Below, piece by piece: positions 27,883 to 37,447 of a DNA stretch of 64,000 nt. The DNA is from Portibacter lacus. GTDB taxonomy: Bacteria > Bacteroidota > Bacteroidia > Chitinophagales > Saprospiraceae. The position numbers were made by a program, and so were the translations under genes. Location of the stretch: the NCBI RefSeq assembly GCF_021533215.1, contig NZ_JAJNKA010000011.1, forward strand, positions 1 to 64,000, written 5' to 3'. Within the stretch, counting starts at the first letter, position 1. Every line of letters begins with the position of its first letter. The notes under the pieces are model-generated. The model worked only from the letters and a program-made list of their open reading frames with translations, had not been told where the DNA came from and made no database searches.

Positions 27883-29316
27883 ATGGAAAAGGAATACTGC
27901 AAAATGAGTCGTCGAGAAATGTTGACCTTGTCCAGAAATGGGTTCGGGGCCATCGCTTTAATGGGCTTGCTCGGTCGATGCACACCATCACCGAATTTCA
28001 TTTCCAGTGCTCCCGTTCTAAAAGCGACAGAAACACTTCCGCATTATTTCCCGAAAGCCAAGAGCGTTATCTTTTTATACATGGATGGCGGTGTTTCGCA
28101 AGTGGATTCATTCGACCCTAAACCAAGATTGGCGAAAGAAAATGGGCAGAATCCATATGATAAATTTAAAGTGGACGCAACGCAATTCGGGAATGTAGGT
28201 AAGATATTAAAGAGTCCTTGGGACTTTAAGCAATATGGGGAAAGTGGCATTTGGATGAGCGATTTGTTTCCGAATATTGCAACATGCGTCGATGACATTG
28301 CAGTGATTCGGTCTATGGTTTCTAATTTCCCAGAACATACGAATGCGAATTATTTCCTGCATACAGGCAGTGGGATTCAGGGTAGGCCAAGTATGGGCGC
28401 ATGGGTTAATTATGGATTAGGCTCCATGAATGATAACCTTCCTGGATATGTTGTTCTTGATGGAGGATTAACGCCCCCGGGAGGATTAGATAATTTCAAG
28501 AATGGTTTCTTGCCAGCGACCTATCAAGCATCAGTACTTAAGCCTAGGCGAATTCCAGTTTCGAATATCGTGGCTTTAGAAGAATCGTCACAATTGCAGA
28601 TCGACAAGTTGAAACATATCGAGAAGATGGATCAAGCCCTCTTAGGGAAAGTGATACAGTCTGATCAGATATCTTCTACGATAGATAACTATGAATTGGC
28701 ATTTAACATGCAATCTTCACTGCCGGAATTAACAGATTTAGCTGGCGAAAGTGAGGTGACGAAAGAGTTGTATGGTTTGAATTCTGATGATAAACACACT
28801 AAGATTTATGGAACGCAATGCATCCTAGCTAGGCGATTAGTAGAACGAGGAGTTAGATTCATTGAACTGACTTGTCCTAATGTTGGTTTCGATCGCTGGG
28901 ATCAACATTCTCGTCTTAAGAAGGGACATGAAGCTAATGCGCATGCGGTAGATCAGCCTATTGCTGGATTACTTAAAGACCTGAAATCGCGTGGATTGCT
29001 AGAAGAAACACTTGTAGTTTTTGCTGGAGAATTCGGCCGAACACCTTTTGCCCAAGGTAAAGATGGTAGAGATCATAATCCTTCAGCTTTTAGTATCTGG
29101 TTAGCAGGTGCAGGTATTAAAGGTGGAACGACTTACGGAACTACAGATGAGTATGGCTATCGAGTAGTCGACAAGCCTACAACCATCCATGACTTACATG
29201 CGACGATGCTCCATTTACTAGGAGTAGATCATGTTCAGCAAACCTACCGATTTGGTGGTAGAGACATCAGACTTACCGATGTTCACGGGCATATTATTAA
29301 AGGAATTTTGGCTTAG
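27883..29316 (+). CDS. DUF1501 family protein
   Basis: 477 residues, alkaline-phosphatase/sulfatase-like fold. The N-terminus MSRREMLTLSRNGFGAIALM looks like a twin-arginine export signal. Family motifs: FLYMDGGVSQVDSFDPK, NFPEHTNANYFLHTGS, FAGEFGRTPFAQGKDGRDHNP and the Asp/His-rich metal-site segments. It starts 3 bp after the stop of the DUF1553 gene, the standard two-gene arrangement of this pair, and almost certainly acts with it in the periplasm. Substrate unknown. Confidence 0.85.
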   Translation: MEKEYCKMSRREMLTLSRNGFGAIALMGLLGRCTPSPNFISSAPVLKATETLPHYFPKAKSVIFLYMDGGVSQVDSFDPKPRLAKENGQNPYDKFKVDATQFGNVGKILKSPWDFKQYGESGIWMSDLFPNIATCVDDIAVIRSMVSNFPEHTNANYFLHTGSGIQGRPSMGAWVNYGLGSMNDNLPGYVVLDGGLTPPGGLDNFKNGFLPATYQASVLKPRRIPVSNIVALEESSQLQIDKLKHIEKMDQALLGKVIQSDQISSTIDNYELAFNMQSSLPELTDLAGESEVTKELYGLNSDDKHTKIYGTQCILARRLVERGVRFIELTCPNVGFDRWDQHSRLKKGHEANAHAVDQPIAGLLKDLKSRGLLEETLVVFAGEFGRTPFAQGKDGRDHNPSAFSIWLAGAGIKGGTTYGTTDEYGYRVVDKPTTIHDLHATMLHLLGVDHVQQTYRFGGRDIRLTDVHGHIIKGILA

Positions 29317-29487
29317 GTCAATGTTGGATAAAGGATGTGAGCGAATACAAATCTATATTGTATTCTTTCTTTTATTTGTCAATTTCTCAAAGAAACCAAT
29401 TCAAACTAACGAGAATCTTAAAAAAACCTATATATTTCAATAGGGTTAATATCTTTCCTTTTTACAAAATCGAAAATTTTACTATTC

Positions 29488-32400
29488 ATGCGATTTTTTT
29501 ATTTATTCATTTGCCTACTCCTATTGGTGTGCTGTGATAATAGTTATGTTTCTAATGGCTCTCTGAGCAAGGCAGATGTGCAGAACATTAGTTTAGTTGG
29601 TGGTAGCTTAATATCCAACATGGATAATCATCCATATTTTGAAACCTACTTGGTGAGGTATTTCCAGACACCTGATTTTAGTTTGAGAAATATAGGTTGG
29701 CCTGCTGATGATGTATTTGGCTTAGCGAGATCTCAGTTTGGTTCAGCTCAGAACACACAATCATGGAAGCCACCTTCAGCAGAAGAAGGTTTTGGCTCTA
29801 AAGTACTGTTTGAACACATCAAAAAAACAAACCCGAAAACTTTATTAATCGGTTATGGAGCAGAAGCGGCATTTTATAGAGATGAAGAGGAAATGAAGCT
29901 GTTTCAAAGTGGATATGTAAGACTACTTGACTTTGCTGACAGTCTTGTGAATAAAGTGATATTGTTATCTCCACCTATGCATGAAAAAAAGGATCCTCTT
30001 GATGAGTCATATAGAGAAAAGAATGAGCAATTGGCTAAAGTGACTTCATTTATTAAAGGTGAGGCGGAGTCTAGAGGGTATGATTTTATCGACTTAAATA
30101 GTGCTTTAATCACAGATTCTAGCAGTAGAAAATTCACAACAAATGGTGTGCAATTGAGTGATGAAGGGTATCAGCGTATGACAGAAATCATGGTGGATCA
30201 CCTAGGTCTGGAATTAGAATCTGAATTTGGATTATCACTAGACGAAAACTCAAAAGCGACCGAAAGCCAGAATGCAAGTATATCAGACTGGAAATCAACA
30301 CTTCGAGGTGCAAGTTTCAAGCTTAAGCCGAATGCTGGCGTCTATAAAGGAAAAATAACTTCAGAAACACCTATAGCTATCTACGTTGATGGTGAATTAT
30401 GTACAAAAAGTATGGATACTTTTTCGACATTGGTGATTCCGAACGAACTAGCACTTCACGAACGATTGGTTTCAACGATCCAAGAAAAAAATAGACTGTT
30501 TAATTATCAAATTAGACCACTGAACGAAGCGTATATCTACTTGTTTCGAAAGCATGAAATGGGACATTTAGCCTACGAAATGGATGAGTTGGCTGAGTTG
30601 GTAAAGGAGAAAGAAACAGAGATTCATGGCTTGATAAAAAGCGAAGCTCATGATATAGAAATCGAACAAATAAAGCCTTGGGTTGCACCACGTAAGTATC
30701 CTGATGATGAGGTTCCTAATTTTATTCCAGAACCGAATGTCGAGGAAGAACTTGCTGCCTTTAAGCTTTCGGATGAAATAGAAATTAGTTTATTTGCTAA
30801 AGATCCGATGATCGCAAATCCTATAAACATCAATTGGGATCTAGAAGGTAGAGCATGGATTGCGACGAGTAGTACTTATCCACACATTGTTCCGGGTCGA
30901 GAGCCAAATGATAAGATTATCATCTTAGAAGATACTGATGGAGATGGACAGGCAGATAAACATACCGTCTTCGCTGAAAATCTCCTAGTGCCTCACTCTG
31001 TGATGCCAGTAAAAGGTGGAGCGTATGTAACCTCTACTACAGAGTTTTTATTCTTAGAAGATACCGATGGAGATGATGTCGCGGATAAACGTCACGTTAT
31101 TTTTAGTGGTTTTGGTAATGCAGATATTCATCATACGATTCATGGATTGCAATGGATGCCTTGGGGCGACTTGCATTTTATTCAATCGATTTACATCAAC
31201 TCATTTATCGATACACCGAACGGGCCAAGAATATTAAATGGTTCTGGTGTTTGGAAGTTTAGACCAGAAACCCAAGATCTGGAAATTTACAGTCGTGGAC
31301 TTGTTAATCCTTGGGGTGAAACACTGAACGAATGGGGAGAAATATTTGCAACAGATGGAGCAGGTGGAAATGGATTAGCCTATATGTTCCCAGGATCTGC
31401 GCATAGATCTGCTGTAGGTACCTCTAAAATATTAAATGAATTAAATAGTAGTAAACCGAAATATACTGCTGCCCAAATCATAAATAATGACCATTTCCCA
31501 AGTGAGTGGAAAGGAAGTTTGATTACAAGTGATTTTCGAGCGAATAGGACCGTTCGGTATGAATTAGGTCCGGATAAAAGTGGATTTAAAGCGGAAGAAG
31601 TTCAGACGATTCTATCATCTGAACACAGAGCATTTCGACCGGTAGATTCTAAAATTGGCCCAGACGGAGCCTTGTATATTGTCGATTGGTATAATCCTAT
31701 CATTGACCATGGGGAAGTTGATTTTCACCACCCAGTAAGGGACAAGACGCATGGGAGAATATGGAAAGTGAAGAATAAAAAGAAAGATTTATTTCCGACG
31801 GTCAATTTTAAAAAGTTAAGTATTGATGAGTTATTTGGACATTTGAAATCGACTAAGCAATTTGATAGAGGACAAGCTATTCGTGCATTGGTAGAGAATG
31901 AGGTCGATCCTCAAGTAGTGGTGGATTGGATATCGAATCTAAGGAATGGGGAAGCTAACTATTCAAGAAATAGAGTACATGGACTTTGGTTACTTGCATC
32001 TTTAAATCATTATGATCCTAAGGTGTTGAGATCATTTTTAGATTCGAGCAATAAGAATGAAAGAGTTGTGGGTTTACGAATGTTGTCTCATTTTGGAAAA
32101 GAGAAGGATTTTGTTGAAAAGCTTAATGCCTTAATTCAAGATTCGCAACCAGCTGTAAGATTAAGTGCAATTCTAAGTATTCAGCATCTAGGCACTTATG
32201 AAAGTGTAGAAATGCTGATGAAGACCTTGGATGCGCCAATGGACGAAAATATAGATTATGCGCTTTCTATGGCTTTAGAAAACTTGAAAGATGTATGGTT
32301 AGAACAATGGAAAAGCAACGAGAATATTTTCGATGGAAATATTGAAAAGCAAATGTTTGCCTTACTAAGTGTGGAAGATCAGAGAACTGTTCCGATTCTT

Positions 32401-33573
32401 AGTGAATTATTAGAAAACAAAATTACAGACAAGAAACTAGAAGGGCGAGCATGGAATTTATTAGCTAAAATAGGCGATGGTCCGACAAAGGAGATGATCT
32501 TAGAGAAGGCGATTGCTGACCAAGAAAGCAAGTACTTAAGGACAATGGTTTATGCGCCTGGTTCGTATGATGCAGTACCGGAGGATCTTGGATTGTTAGA
32601 GCAAGTCATAAAGCATGATTCTCTATACATGAGGCTAGAAGGATTACGTCTGGCGAAAAGATGGAAAGCTGCGGAACTGAGTGATGAGATTAAGCGCATT
32701 GCTAATGAAACCACATTTGATAATGAACGGCTAGAATCATTTAGAACGCTTTATGCATTGGATAATGAATCTTTTGTCATCGAAAAAGCACAAGGCAGTG
32801 ATACCCTTTCGATCATTGAAGCAACTACAGCTTGGATAGAACAAGATGCTGAAGCTTCGAAGAATCATGCCATTGGTTTGCTTAGTAAAATAGAAAATCA
32901 AGATGAAGCTAAAGCGATATACAATGCCTTTAGAAATCAGGATGGAGGTGCTTTAATACTTGAGGAAGCTTTGAAGGGAATTACGATTCCGGAAGGAATT
33001 GCTAGTGCTGGATTAGAGATTTTGCAGGCATCAGGTATTAATTATGGATCATTAGAAGCCCAACTTCGAGAATCTGGATTGATAAGTTCTGTTGGAATGG
33101 AATTAACCCAAGAGGAGAAAGAAGAATTGATCAAAGATGCATTAGCGTCTGGAAATTCAAATAGAGGAAGGAATATTTATCGGAGTAAAGATTTGCTTTG
33201 TGCAACTTGTCATCAGGTAAATAATGTGGGAGGATTAAGTGGTCCACCACTAGGAAGTATAGGAGCCTTTATGACACCTAATGCTATTCTGGATGCAGTT
33301 ATTAATCCGAATGGTGATATCAAGCAAAACTATGAAACGATCGTCATCACGAAAACGGATGGTGAAATTGTGAGTGGGATTCTCAATCGAAAAACGAATC
33401 AGTCGGTGCTTTTGCGTCAGGCGAATAGCAAGGTCATAGAAATACCGAATGATGAAATTCAGAAAACGGATGTCAGTGAATATTCATTAATGCCTATTGG
33501 ACTAACGAGAAATCTTAGTCGAGATGAGTTAAAGGATTTACTAGCGTACTTGGTGAAGCTGAAAGGTGAATGA
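29488..33573 (+). CDS. SGNH + membrane-bound dehydrogenase + HEAT + cytochrome c lipoprotein
   Basis: 1361-residue multidomain lipoprotein (lipobox LLLVCC). Order: SGNH/GDSL-like domain (~30-250) with GGSLI; PVC-type beta-propeller dehydrogenase (~420-760) with EDTDGDGQADK, HHTIHGLQW and GPDGALYIVDWYNP; helical HEAT-like repeats (~780-1150); C-terminal cytochrome c with CATCHQ (Cys1238) and a likely axial Met in YSLMPIGL. The SGNH catalytic block reads NGVQLSDEGY, so the usual His is Gln and this domain may be inactive. It follows the DUF1501 gene on the same strand and may donate electrons from sugar oxidation; that role is inferred. Confidence 0.82.
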   Translation: MRFFYLFICLLLLVCCDNSYVSNGSLSKADVQNISLVGGSLISNMDNHPYFETYLVRYFQTPDFSLRNIGWPADDVFGLARSQFGSAQNTQSWKPPSAEEGFGSKVLFEHIKKTNPKTLLIGYGAEAAFYRDEEEMKLFQSGYVRLLDFADSLVNKVILLSPPMHEKKDPLDESYREKNEQLAKVTSFIKGEAESRGYDFIDLNSALITDSSSRKFTTNGVQLSDEGYQRMTEIMVDHLGLELESEFGLSLDENSKATESQNASISDWKSTLRGASFKLKPNAGVYKGKITSETPIAIYVDGELCTKSMDTFSTLVIPNELALHERLVSTIQEKNRLFNYQIRPLNEAYIYLFRKHEMGHLAYEMDELAELVKEKETEIHGLIKSEAHDIEIEQIKPWVAPRKYPDDEVPNFIPEPNVEEELAAFKLSDEIEISLFAKDPMIANPININWDLEGRAWIATSSTYPHIVPGREPNDKIIILEDTDGDGQADKHTVFAENLLVPHSVMPVKGGAYVTSTTEFLFLEDTDGDDVADKRHVIFSGFGNADIHHTIHGLQWMPWGDLHFIQSIYINSFIDTPNGPRILNGSGVWKFRPETQDLEIYSRGLVNPWGETLNEWGEIFATDGAGGNGLAYMFPGSAHRSAVGTSKILNELNSSKPKYTAAQIINNDHFPSEWKGSLITSDFRANRTVRYELGPDKSGFKAEEVQTILSSEHRAFRPVDSKIGPDGALYIVDWYNPIIDHGEVDFHHPVRDKTHGRIWKVKNKKKDLFPTVNFKKLSIDELFGHLKSTKQFDRGQAIRALVENEVDPQVVVDWISNLRNGEANYSRNRVHGLWLLASLNHYDPKVLRSFLDSSNKNERVVGLRMLSHFGKEKDFVEKLNALIQDSQPAVRLSAILSIQHLGTYESVEMLMKTLDAPMDENIDYALSMALENLKDVWLEQWKSNENIFDGNIEKQMFALLSVEDQRTVPILSELLENKITDKKLEGRAWNLLAKIGDGPTKEMILEKAIADQESKYLRTMVYAPGSYDAVPEDLGLLEQVIKHDSLYMRLEGLRLAKRWKAAELSDEIKRIANETTFDNERLESFRTLYALDNESFVIEKAQGSDTLSIIEATTAWIEQDAEASKNHAIGLLSKIENQDEAKAIYNAFRNQDGGALILEEALKGITIPEGIASAGLEILQASGINYGSLEAQLRESGLISSVGMELTQEEKEELIKDALASGNSNRGRNIYRSKDLLCATCHQVNNVGGLSGPPLGSIGAFMTPNAILDAVINPNGDIKQNYETIVITKTDGEIVSGILNRKTNQSVLLRQANSKVIEIPNDEIQKTDVSEYSLMPIGLTRNLSRDELKDLLAYLVKLKGE

Positions 33574-33666
33574 ACGATCCTGAAAGGTCGAGTACGACAG
33601 TACTCGAAGTGAATGAACCGCGAAAGCGGCTGCGGCAGCGAACGATCCTGAAAGGTCGAGTACGAC
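33572..33666. repeat. 27-bp direct repeat with GC-rich hairpins
   Basis: A 27-bp sequence (33572-33598) recurs exactly at 33640-33666. Between the copies are a hairpin with arms TCGAGTAC/GTACTCGA (33588-33607, 4-base loop) and another with CCGC-GAAA-GCGG (33618-33629). The first copy overlaps the stop codon of the 1361-residue gene. The composition is richer in G and C than the surroundings, which suggests an inserted small repeat element. Confidence 0.75.
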
Positions 33667-33979
33667 CATATAGGGAAAGCGTGAAAGGATTGATAAGTTA
33701 AATACGGTTGAATAGGGTTGAGTGAAAGGAGAGTAGGTTTATCGGGTAGAATGTGTTTTTCGGTTTCGAGATGAATCATTTTCCACAAGTCATGATCATT
33801 GATCGCCTGAGCTGGAAGTTCCTGTCCGATTACCAGCGGAAGACCATCAGATCATTAACTTTTGAAATGTAAAACCGAAATGGAGCTATATATTTTATCG
33901 TGCAGATATCATTATTAATTTATAAAAGATTACGACTTGCCGCTCACAGCTCACGACCCAAGACTGACGACTCAGTAAC
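33667..33979. other. Intergenic stretch without recognised gene
   Basis: Convergent spacer between the haem/HEAT gene and the sulfatase. Beyond the repeat I see no gene or structured RNA. Confidence 0.5.
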
Positions 33980-35596
33980 CTACTTATCCCACCTAGTCAC
34001 ATCTTTATATTTCTGGATATACATGGAATCCAATTCAGGTGAATCCTTATAGTAAGCTCGCATTTCTTTCAATTTTACTTTTAAATCTTTTACAATTTCT
34101 GCATATGCTGGATCATAGTAGACATTCGTCATTTCGTTTGGGTCCTTTTTTCGATCATATAACTCCCATTCATCGATATCATAGTAGAAGTGTGCTAATT
34201 TATAATCCTCATTGACAAAACCATAGTGCCTTTTCACCATGTGTACTGAAGGGTATTCATAATAATGGTAATAAACCGCATCTCTGAATCCTTCGGTATC
34301 TCCTATAAATAATGGAATCAGACTCTCGCCTTGCATATCTGATGGAGCATGAATTCCAGCCGCCTCTAAAAAGGTCTGAGCAAAGTCAAGGTTCTGAACC
34401 ATTTGGTTGTTTTTTGTTCCTGCCTTGATAACATCAGGCCATTTGACTAATAATGGTGTTTTAAAGGACTCATTATAGATGAATCGCTTGTCGAACCATC
34501 CATGCTCACCTAAATAGAAGCCCTGATCCGATGTATAGACCACTATAGTATTTTCATCTAGGCCACTCTCTTTCAGGTAGTCCAAAACATCACCGACGCC
34601 CTCATCTACTGAAGCAATCGAGCCAAGGTAATCTTGCATATATCGTTGATACCTCCACTTCATTTTTTCTTCTTCAGTCATTCCTGGATATTCCTTCTTG
34701 AACTCCTCTATCATAGGCGCATACATCTTATCCCAGTCCGCTCTCTGAACAGAATCCATCCTTCCTAAGTTATTATTGTAAGCATTTTTATCCCATTTTG
34801 CAGTTTGCGGAATACCTAATTCATCCATAACTTCAGGTGGGATCTTAGAATCTCCAGCCCAGTTCATGTGGGTTAAAAGATTCATTTCTGATTCTCTTGC
34901 AGCTCTACCTCGACCAGAATAATCATCGAATAAAGTTTCTGGTTCAGGAAATTCTCGATTTAAGAATTCTGTATAATGCCTTTTTGCTGGAAGCCACTCT
35001 CTATGAGGTGCCTTATGCAAGTACATGAGAAAAAACGGCTGTTCCTCTTTTCGCTCGTTCTTTAACCAATTAAGCGTCATTTCCGTAATAATATCAGTAA
35101 CGTAGCCTTGAACTTGAACGCGACCGCTATCTTTAGTAATAAAGTGAGGGTTATAGTAGTGGCCTTGACCAGGAAGGATTTTGAATTGATCAAATCCTTT
35201 AGGATTATTTCCGAAGTGTAATTTACCAAACATGGCAGTTTGATAGCCATCAGCTTGTAACAATTGAGGAAAGGTGATTTGTGTGGTATCGAACGGAAAG
35301 ATGTTGTCTATTTTACCATTAAGGTGACTATGTTTACCAGATAGAATTACGGCTCTGGATGGAGCGCAAATGGAATTTGTAACACATGCATTTGTAAAGA
35401 GCATACCTTCATCAGCAATCCGATCTATATTCGGTGTCTTGAGTAAACGATCATCGTAAGCGCTGATGGCTTGGTAGGCATGATCATCAGACATGATGAA
35501 AAGAATGTTAGGTCTGGTGGGAGTTTTTTCTTCCTTGCTTTCTTCACATGAAAAGAATGCTAGAATCAGAATCACAATGGGTATAAAGCGTAACAT
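33980..35596 (-). CDS. Sulfatase (S1 family, Cys-type)
   Basis: Exported lipoprotein sulfatase of 538 residues (lipobox FFSC). The active-site signature CAPSR with Cys77 in SICAPSRAVILSGKHSH is the site converted to formylglycine. Metal residues are visible in NILFIMSDDHAY and in YTSDQGFYLGEHGWFDKR; the C-terminal domain has YELYDRKKDPNEMTN-type spacing (WELYDRKKDPNE). It should remove sulfate esters from polysaccharides such as algal sulfated fucans or glycosaminoglycans; the exact substrate is unclear. A formylglycine-generating-enzyme homologue is at 57661-58686. Confidence 0.9.
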   Translation of the reverse strand: MLRFIPIVILILAFFSCEESKEEKTPTRPNILFIMSDDHAYQAISAYDDRLLKTPNIDRIADEGMLFTNACVTNSICAPSRAVILSGKHSHLNGKIDNIFPFDTTQITFPQLLQADGYQTAMFGKLHFGNNPKGFDQFKILPGQGHYYNPHFITKDSGRVQVQGYVTDIITEMTLNWLKNERKEEQPFFLMYLHKAPHREWLPAKRHYTEFLNREFPEPETLFDDYSGRGRAARESEMNLLTHMNWAGDSKIPPEVMDELGIPQTAKWDKNAYNNNLGRMDSVQRADWDKMYAPMIEEFKKEYPGMTEEEKMKWRYQRYMQDYLGSIASVDEGVGDVLDYLKESGLDENTIVVYTSDQGFYLGEHGWFDKRFIYNESFKTPLLVKWPDVIKAGTKNNQMVQNLDFAQTFLEAAGIHAPSDMQGESLIPLFIGDTEGFRDAVYYHYYEYPSVHMVKRHYGFVNEDYKLAHFYYDIDEWELYDRKKDPNEMTNVYYDPAYAEIVKDLKVKLKEMRAYYKDSPELDSMYIQKYKDVTRWDK

Positions 35597-35737
35597 ATCG
35601 TTGATTTATACTTTAAGATAGTCATTCTGAATTAGACCATTTTAACTAACTTGGTTTTAGATGATGATCTATATCTTAGTTATCAAATTACTTATTAAGT
35701 TTCCAAAACCAAAAACCAAACAACTCCCCTTTAACAT

Positions 35738-36169
35738 TTACTTACTATAAGTAGAATGCGCCTCTCCATCCTTATTTAGCTGCTTAATTATATCAAAAGT
35801 TGTTATGATTCCAGCTAGTTCACCATCTTCAAGGATAGGAATCGCATGAAATAAATTTTCAGTGAATATCTGGAGTGCAACATTGATTTTGTCACTAGCA
35901 TCCAACGTAGCAATTCCCTTAGTCATCACCATAGAAACATTGTAAGCCTTCATTTTTATTCTGTTCTCAGGAGTCTCTTCACGGCCATTCATGAATCCAA
36001 GAAAGTCGGACTTGCTTAACATACCTAATAATTTTCCACCTTCTACAATCGGAATATGATGTATTCTATAATTGCTAAATAACTTCTTGGCATCCTCGAT
36101 TGATGCATGTTCTGATAAGGTATATACTTTCGATGTCATGATCGTAGAGATCGGATCTAGTAAATTCAT
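35738..36169 (-). CDS. CBS-domain-pair protein
   Basis: 143 residues made of two CBS domains and nothing else: MTSKVYTLSEHASIEDAKKL with HHIPIVEGGKLLGMLSKSD, then MVMTKGIATLDASDKINVAL with HAIPILEDGELAGIITTFD. CBS pairs bind adenosine nucleotides and act as energy sensors for partner proteins. The partner is unknown. It is 29 bp downstream of the lectin-OmpA gene on the same strand, so the two may share a transcript. Confidence 0.88.
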   Translation of the reverse strand: MNLLDPISTIMTSKVYTLSEHASIEDAKKLFSNYRIHHIPIVEGGKLLGMLSKSDFLGFMNGREETPENRIKMKAYNVSMVMTKGIATLDASDKINVALQIFTENLFHAIPILEDGELAGIITTFDIIKQLNKDGEAHSTYSK

Positions 36170-36198
36170 ATTTCTTTATTATTGGATTTTATTTCAAT

Positions 36199-37284
36199 TT
36201 ATACTTTAATAATTTTCATTCGGATTTCTGTTCTCCGATTGTTTTTCCTTCCTTCTTCCGTGTCGTTAGAATCTATAGGATTAGTCTCACCATTTCCGTA
36301 GAAATAGAGCCTGTTTTCATTAATGCCTTTCGATTTCAAATATTTAGCTACCGCTTCAGCCCTCAATTTACTTATTCGCAAATTACTACTTTCTTTTCCT
36401 GAAGAATCAGTGAAACTATCGATAATAACAGAATGATTAGGAAATCGCTTTAAAAAGTGATAAAGCTTGTCAAGTTCAGGTTTAGCAGAATCAGGAAGCT
36501 TAGTACTACCAGAAGAAAAATTTAGTTTTTTCAATGTGTATTTATCTCCTCGCAAAAGCGCCGTTTTGTCTTCAGATTTTAATGAAGGATTTTCTGTAAA
36601 TTCTATCTTTTTAACCTTAATTAAATGCTTATTGTATTTTCCTCCGGTCGCCGAAGTGAAACCCCAATAAACATTTGGATTACCTTCGAAAACATCCTCA
36701 ACTAAATCAATCTCTTCTTCGATTCGCATAGCCCCATCAAAACTAAATGAAAAGATACTCGACGATGGATTCCAGGCTACTTTGACTTTATGATAATCGC
36801 AATCTTCTACATTTTTCTTATTAGCATCTAGGGATACAGGTTTCGTAATTCCAAATGGATGCCTTAACATTCCATGTGCCATTAATGAAACATGATCGAA
36901 GCTGGGATCACCTAGATGGTAGTTTTCATAAGTATCCATTTCCACGCCAAATGATGGAAATAATCCTCCGAATCCCATTCCTTCTCCAGCAAACCCAGTT
37001 CTTAGTTCTGGGTGGAAAATAAAAACAATACCATCTGCTCCTTCGTCCGAACAACCAAAGTATACTTCTATTTCCATGTTGAATGGCTCGTTAAGATCTA
37101 TATCATCTTTGTACCAAGCTCCTCCTCCCTGCCAATTCTTATTGTCTGTGAGCATAAATTGATCTTGCCCCACAACTTTAGTGGTACCAGAAAGAATGAA
37201 ATCTTTTATAGTGAAATCTACTTTCTGAGCAGAACTACTCAAAAAACACATTATTAAAACAACAAGTGAAAAGTATCCTTTCAT
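36199..37284 (-). CDS. L-type lectin domain fused to OmpA peptidoglycan-binding domain
   Basis: Exported protein of 361 residues with a signal peptide ending near SSAQ. Residues ~20-235 are a legume-lectin-like domain: DGIVFIFHPEL, FPSFGVEMDTYEN (metal and sugar site region) and FDHVSLMAHG. Residues ~250-361 are an OmpA C-terminal domain with LNFSSGSTKLPDSAKPELDK, the DSFTDSSG and NLRISKLRAEAVAKYL motifs, ending NRRTEIRM. This would tether a carbohydrate-binding face to the cell wall, on the outer membrane or periplasm side. The pairing of domains is less common than OmpA with a barrel or TPR. Confidence 0.85.
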   Translation of the reverse strand: MKGYFSLVVLIMCFLSSSAQKVDFTIKDFILSGTTKVVGQDQFMLTDNKNWQGGGAWYKDDIDLNEPFNMEIEVYFGCSDEGADGIVFIFHPELRTGFAGEGMGFGGLFPSFGVEMDTYENYHLGDPSFDHVSLMAHGMLRHPFGITKPVSLDANKKNVEDCDYHKVKVAWNPSSSIFSFSFDGAMRIEEEIDLVEDVFEGNPNVYWGFTSATGGKYNKHLIKVKKIEFTENPSLKSEDKTALLRGDKYTLKKLNFSSGSTKLPDSAKPELDKLYHFLKRFPNHSVIIDSFTDSSGKESSNLRISKLRAEAVAKYLKSKGINENRLYFYGNGETNPIDSNDTEEGRKNNRRTEIRMKIIKV

Positions 37285-37447
37285 GAACTTAAAGATAATT
37301 GGAAAAATTGAAATGCATGATGAGCATTCAGCTTAATTTTTCTGCATTTCCTGTACACTTTGAAAAGAAGCATTTGCTCTATCAATATAATTTTAACATT
37401 GCTGCGATTATGAATATTGTTTTAGGTTAAAAGTCGATCGCCAATAT

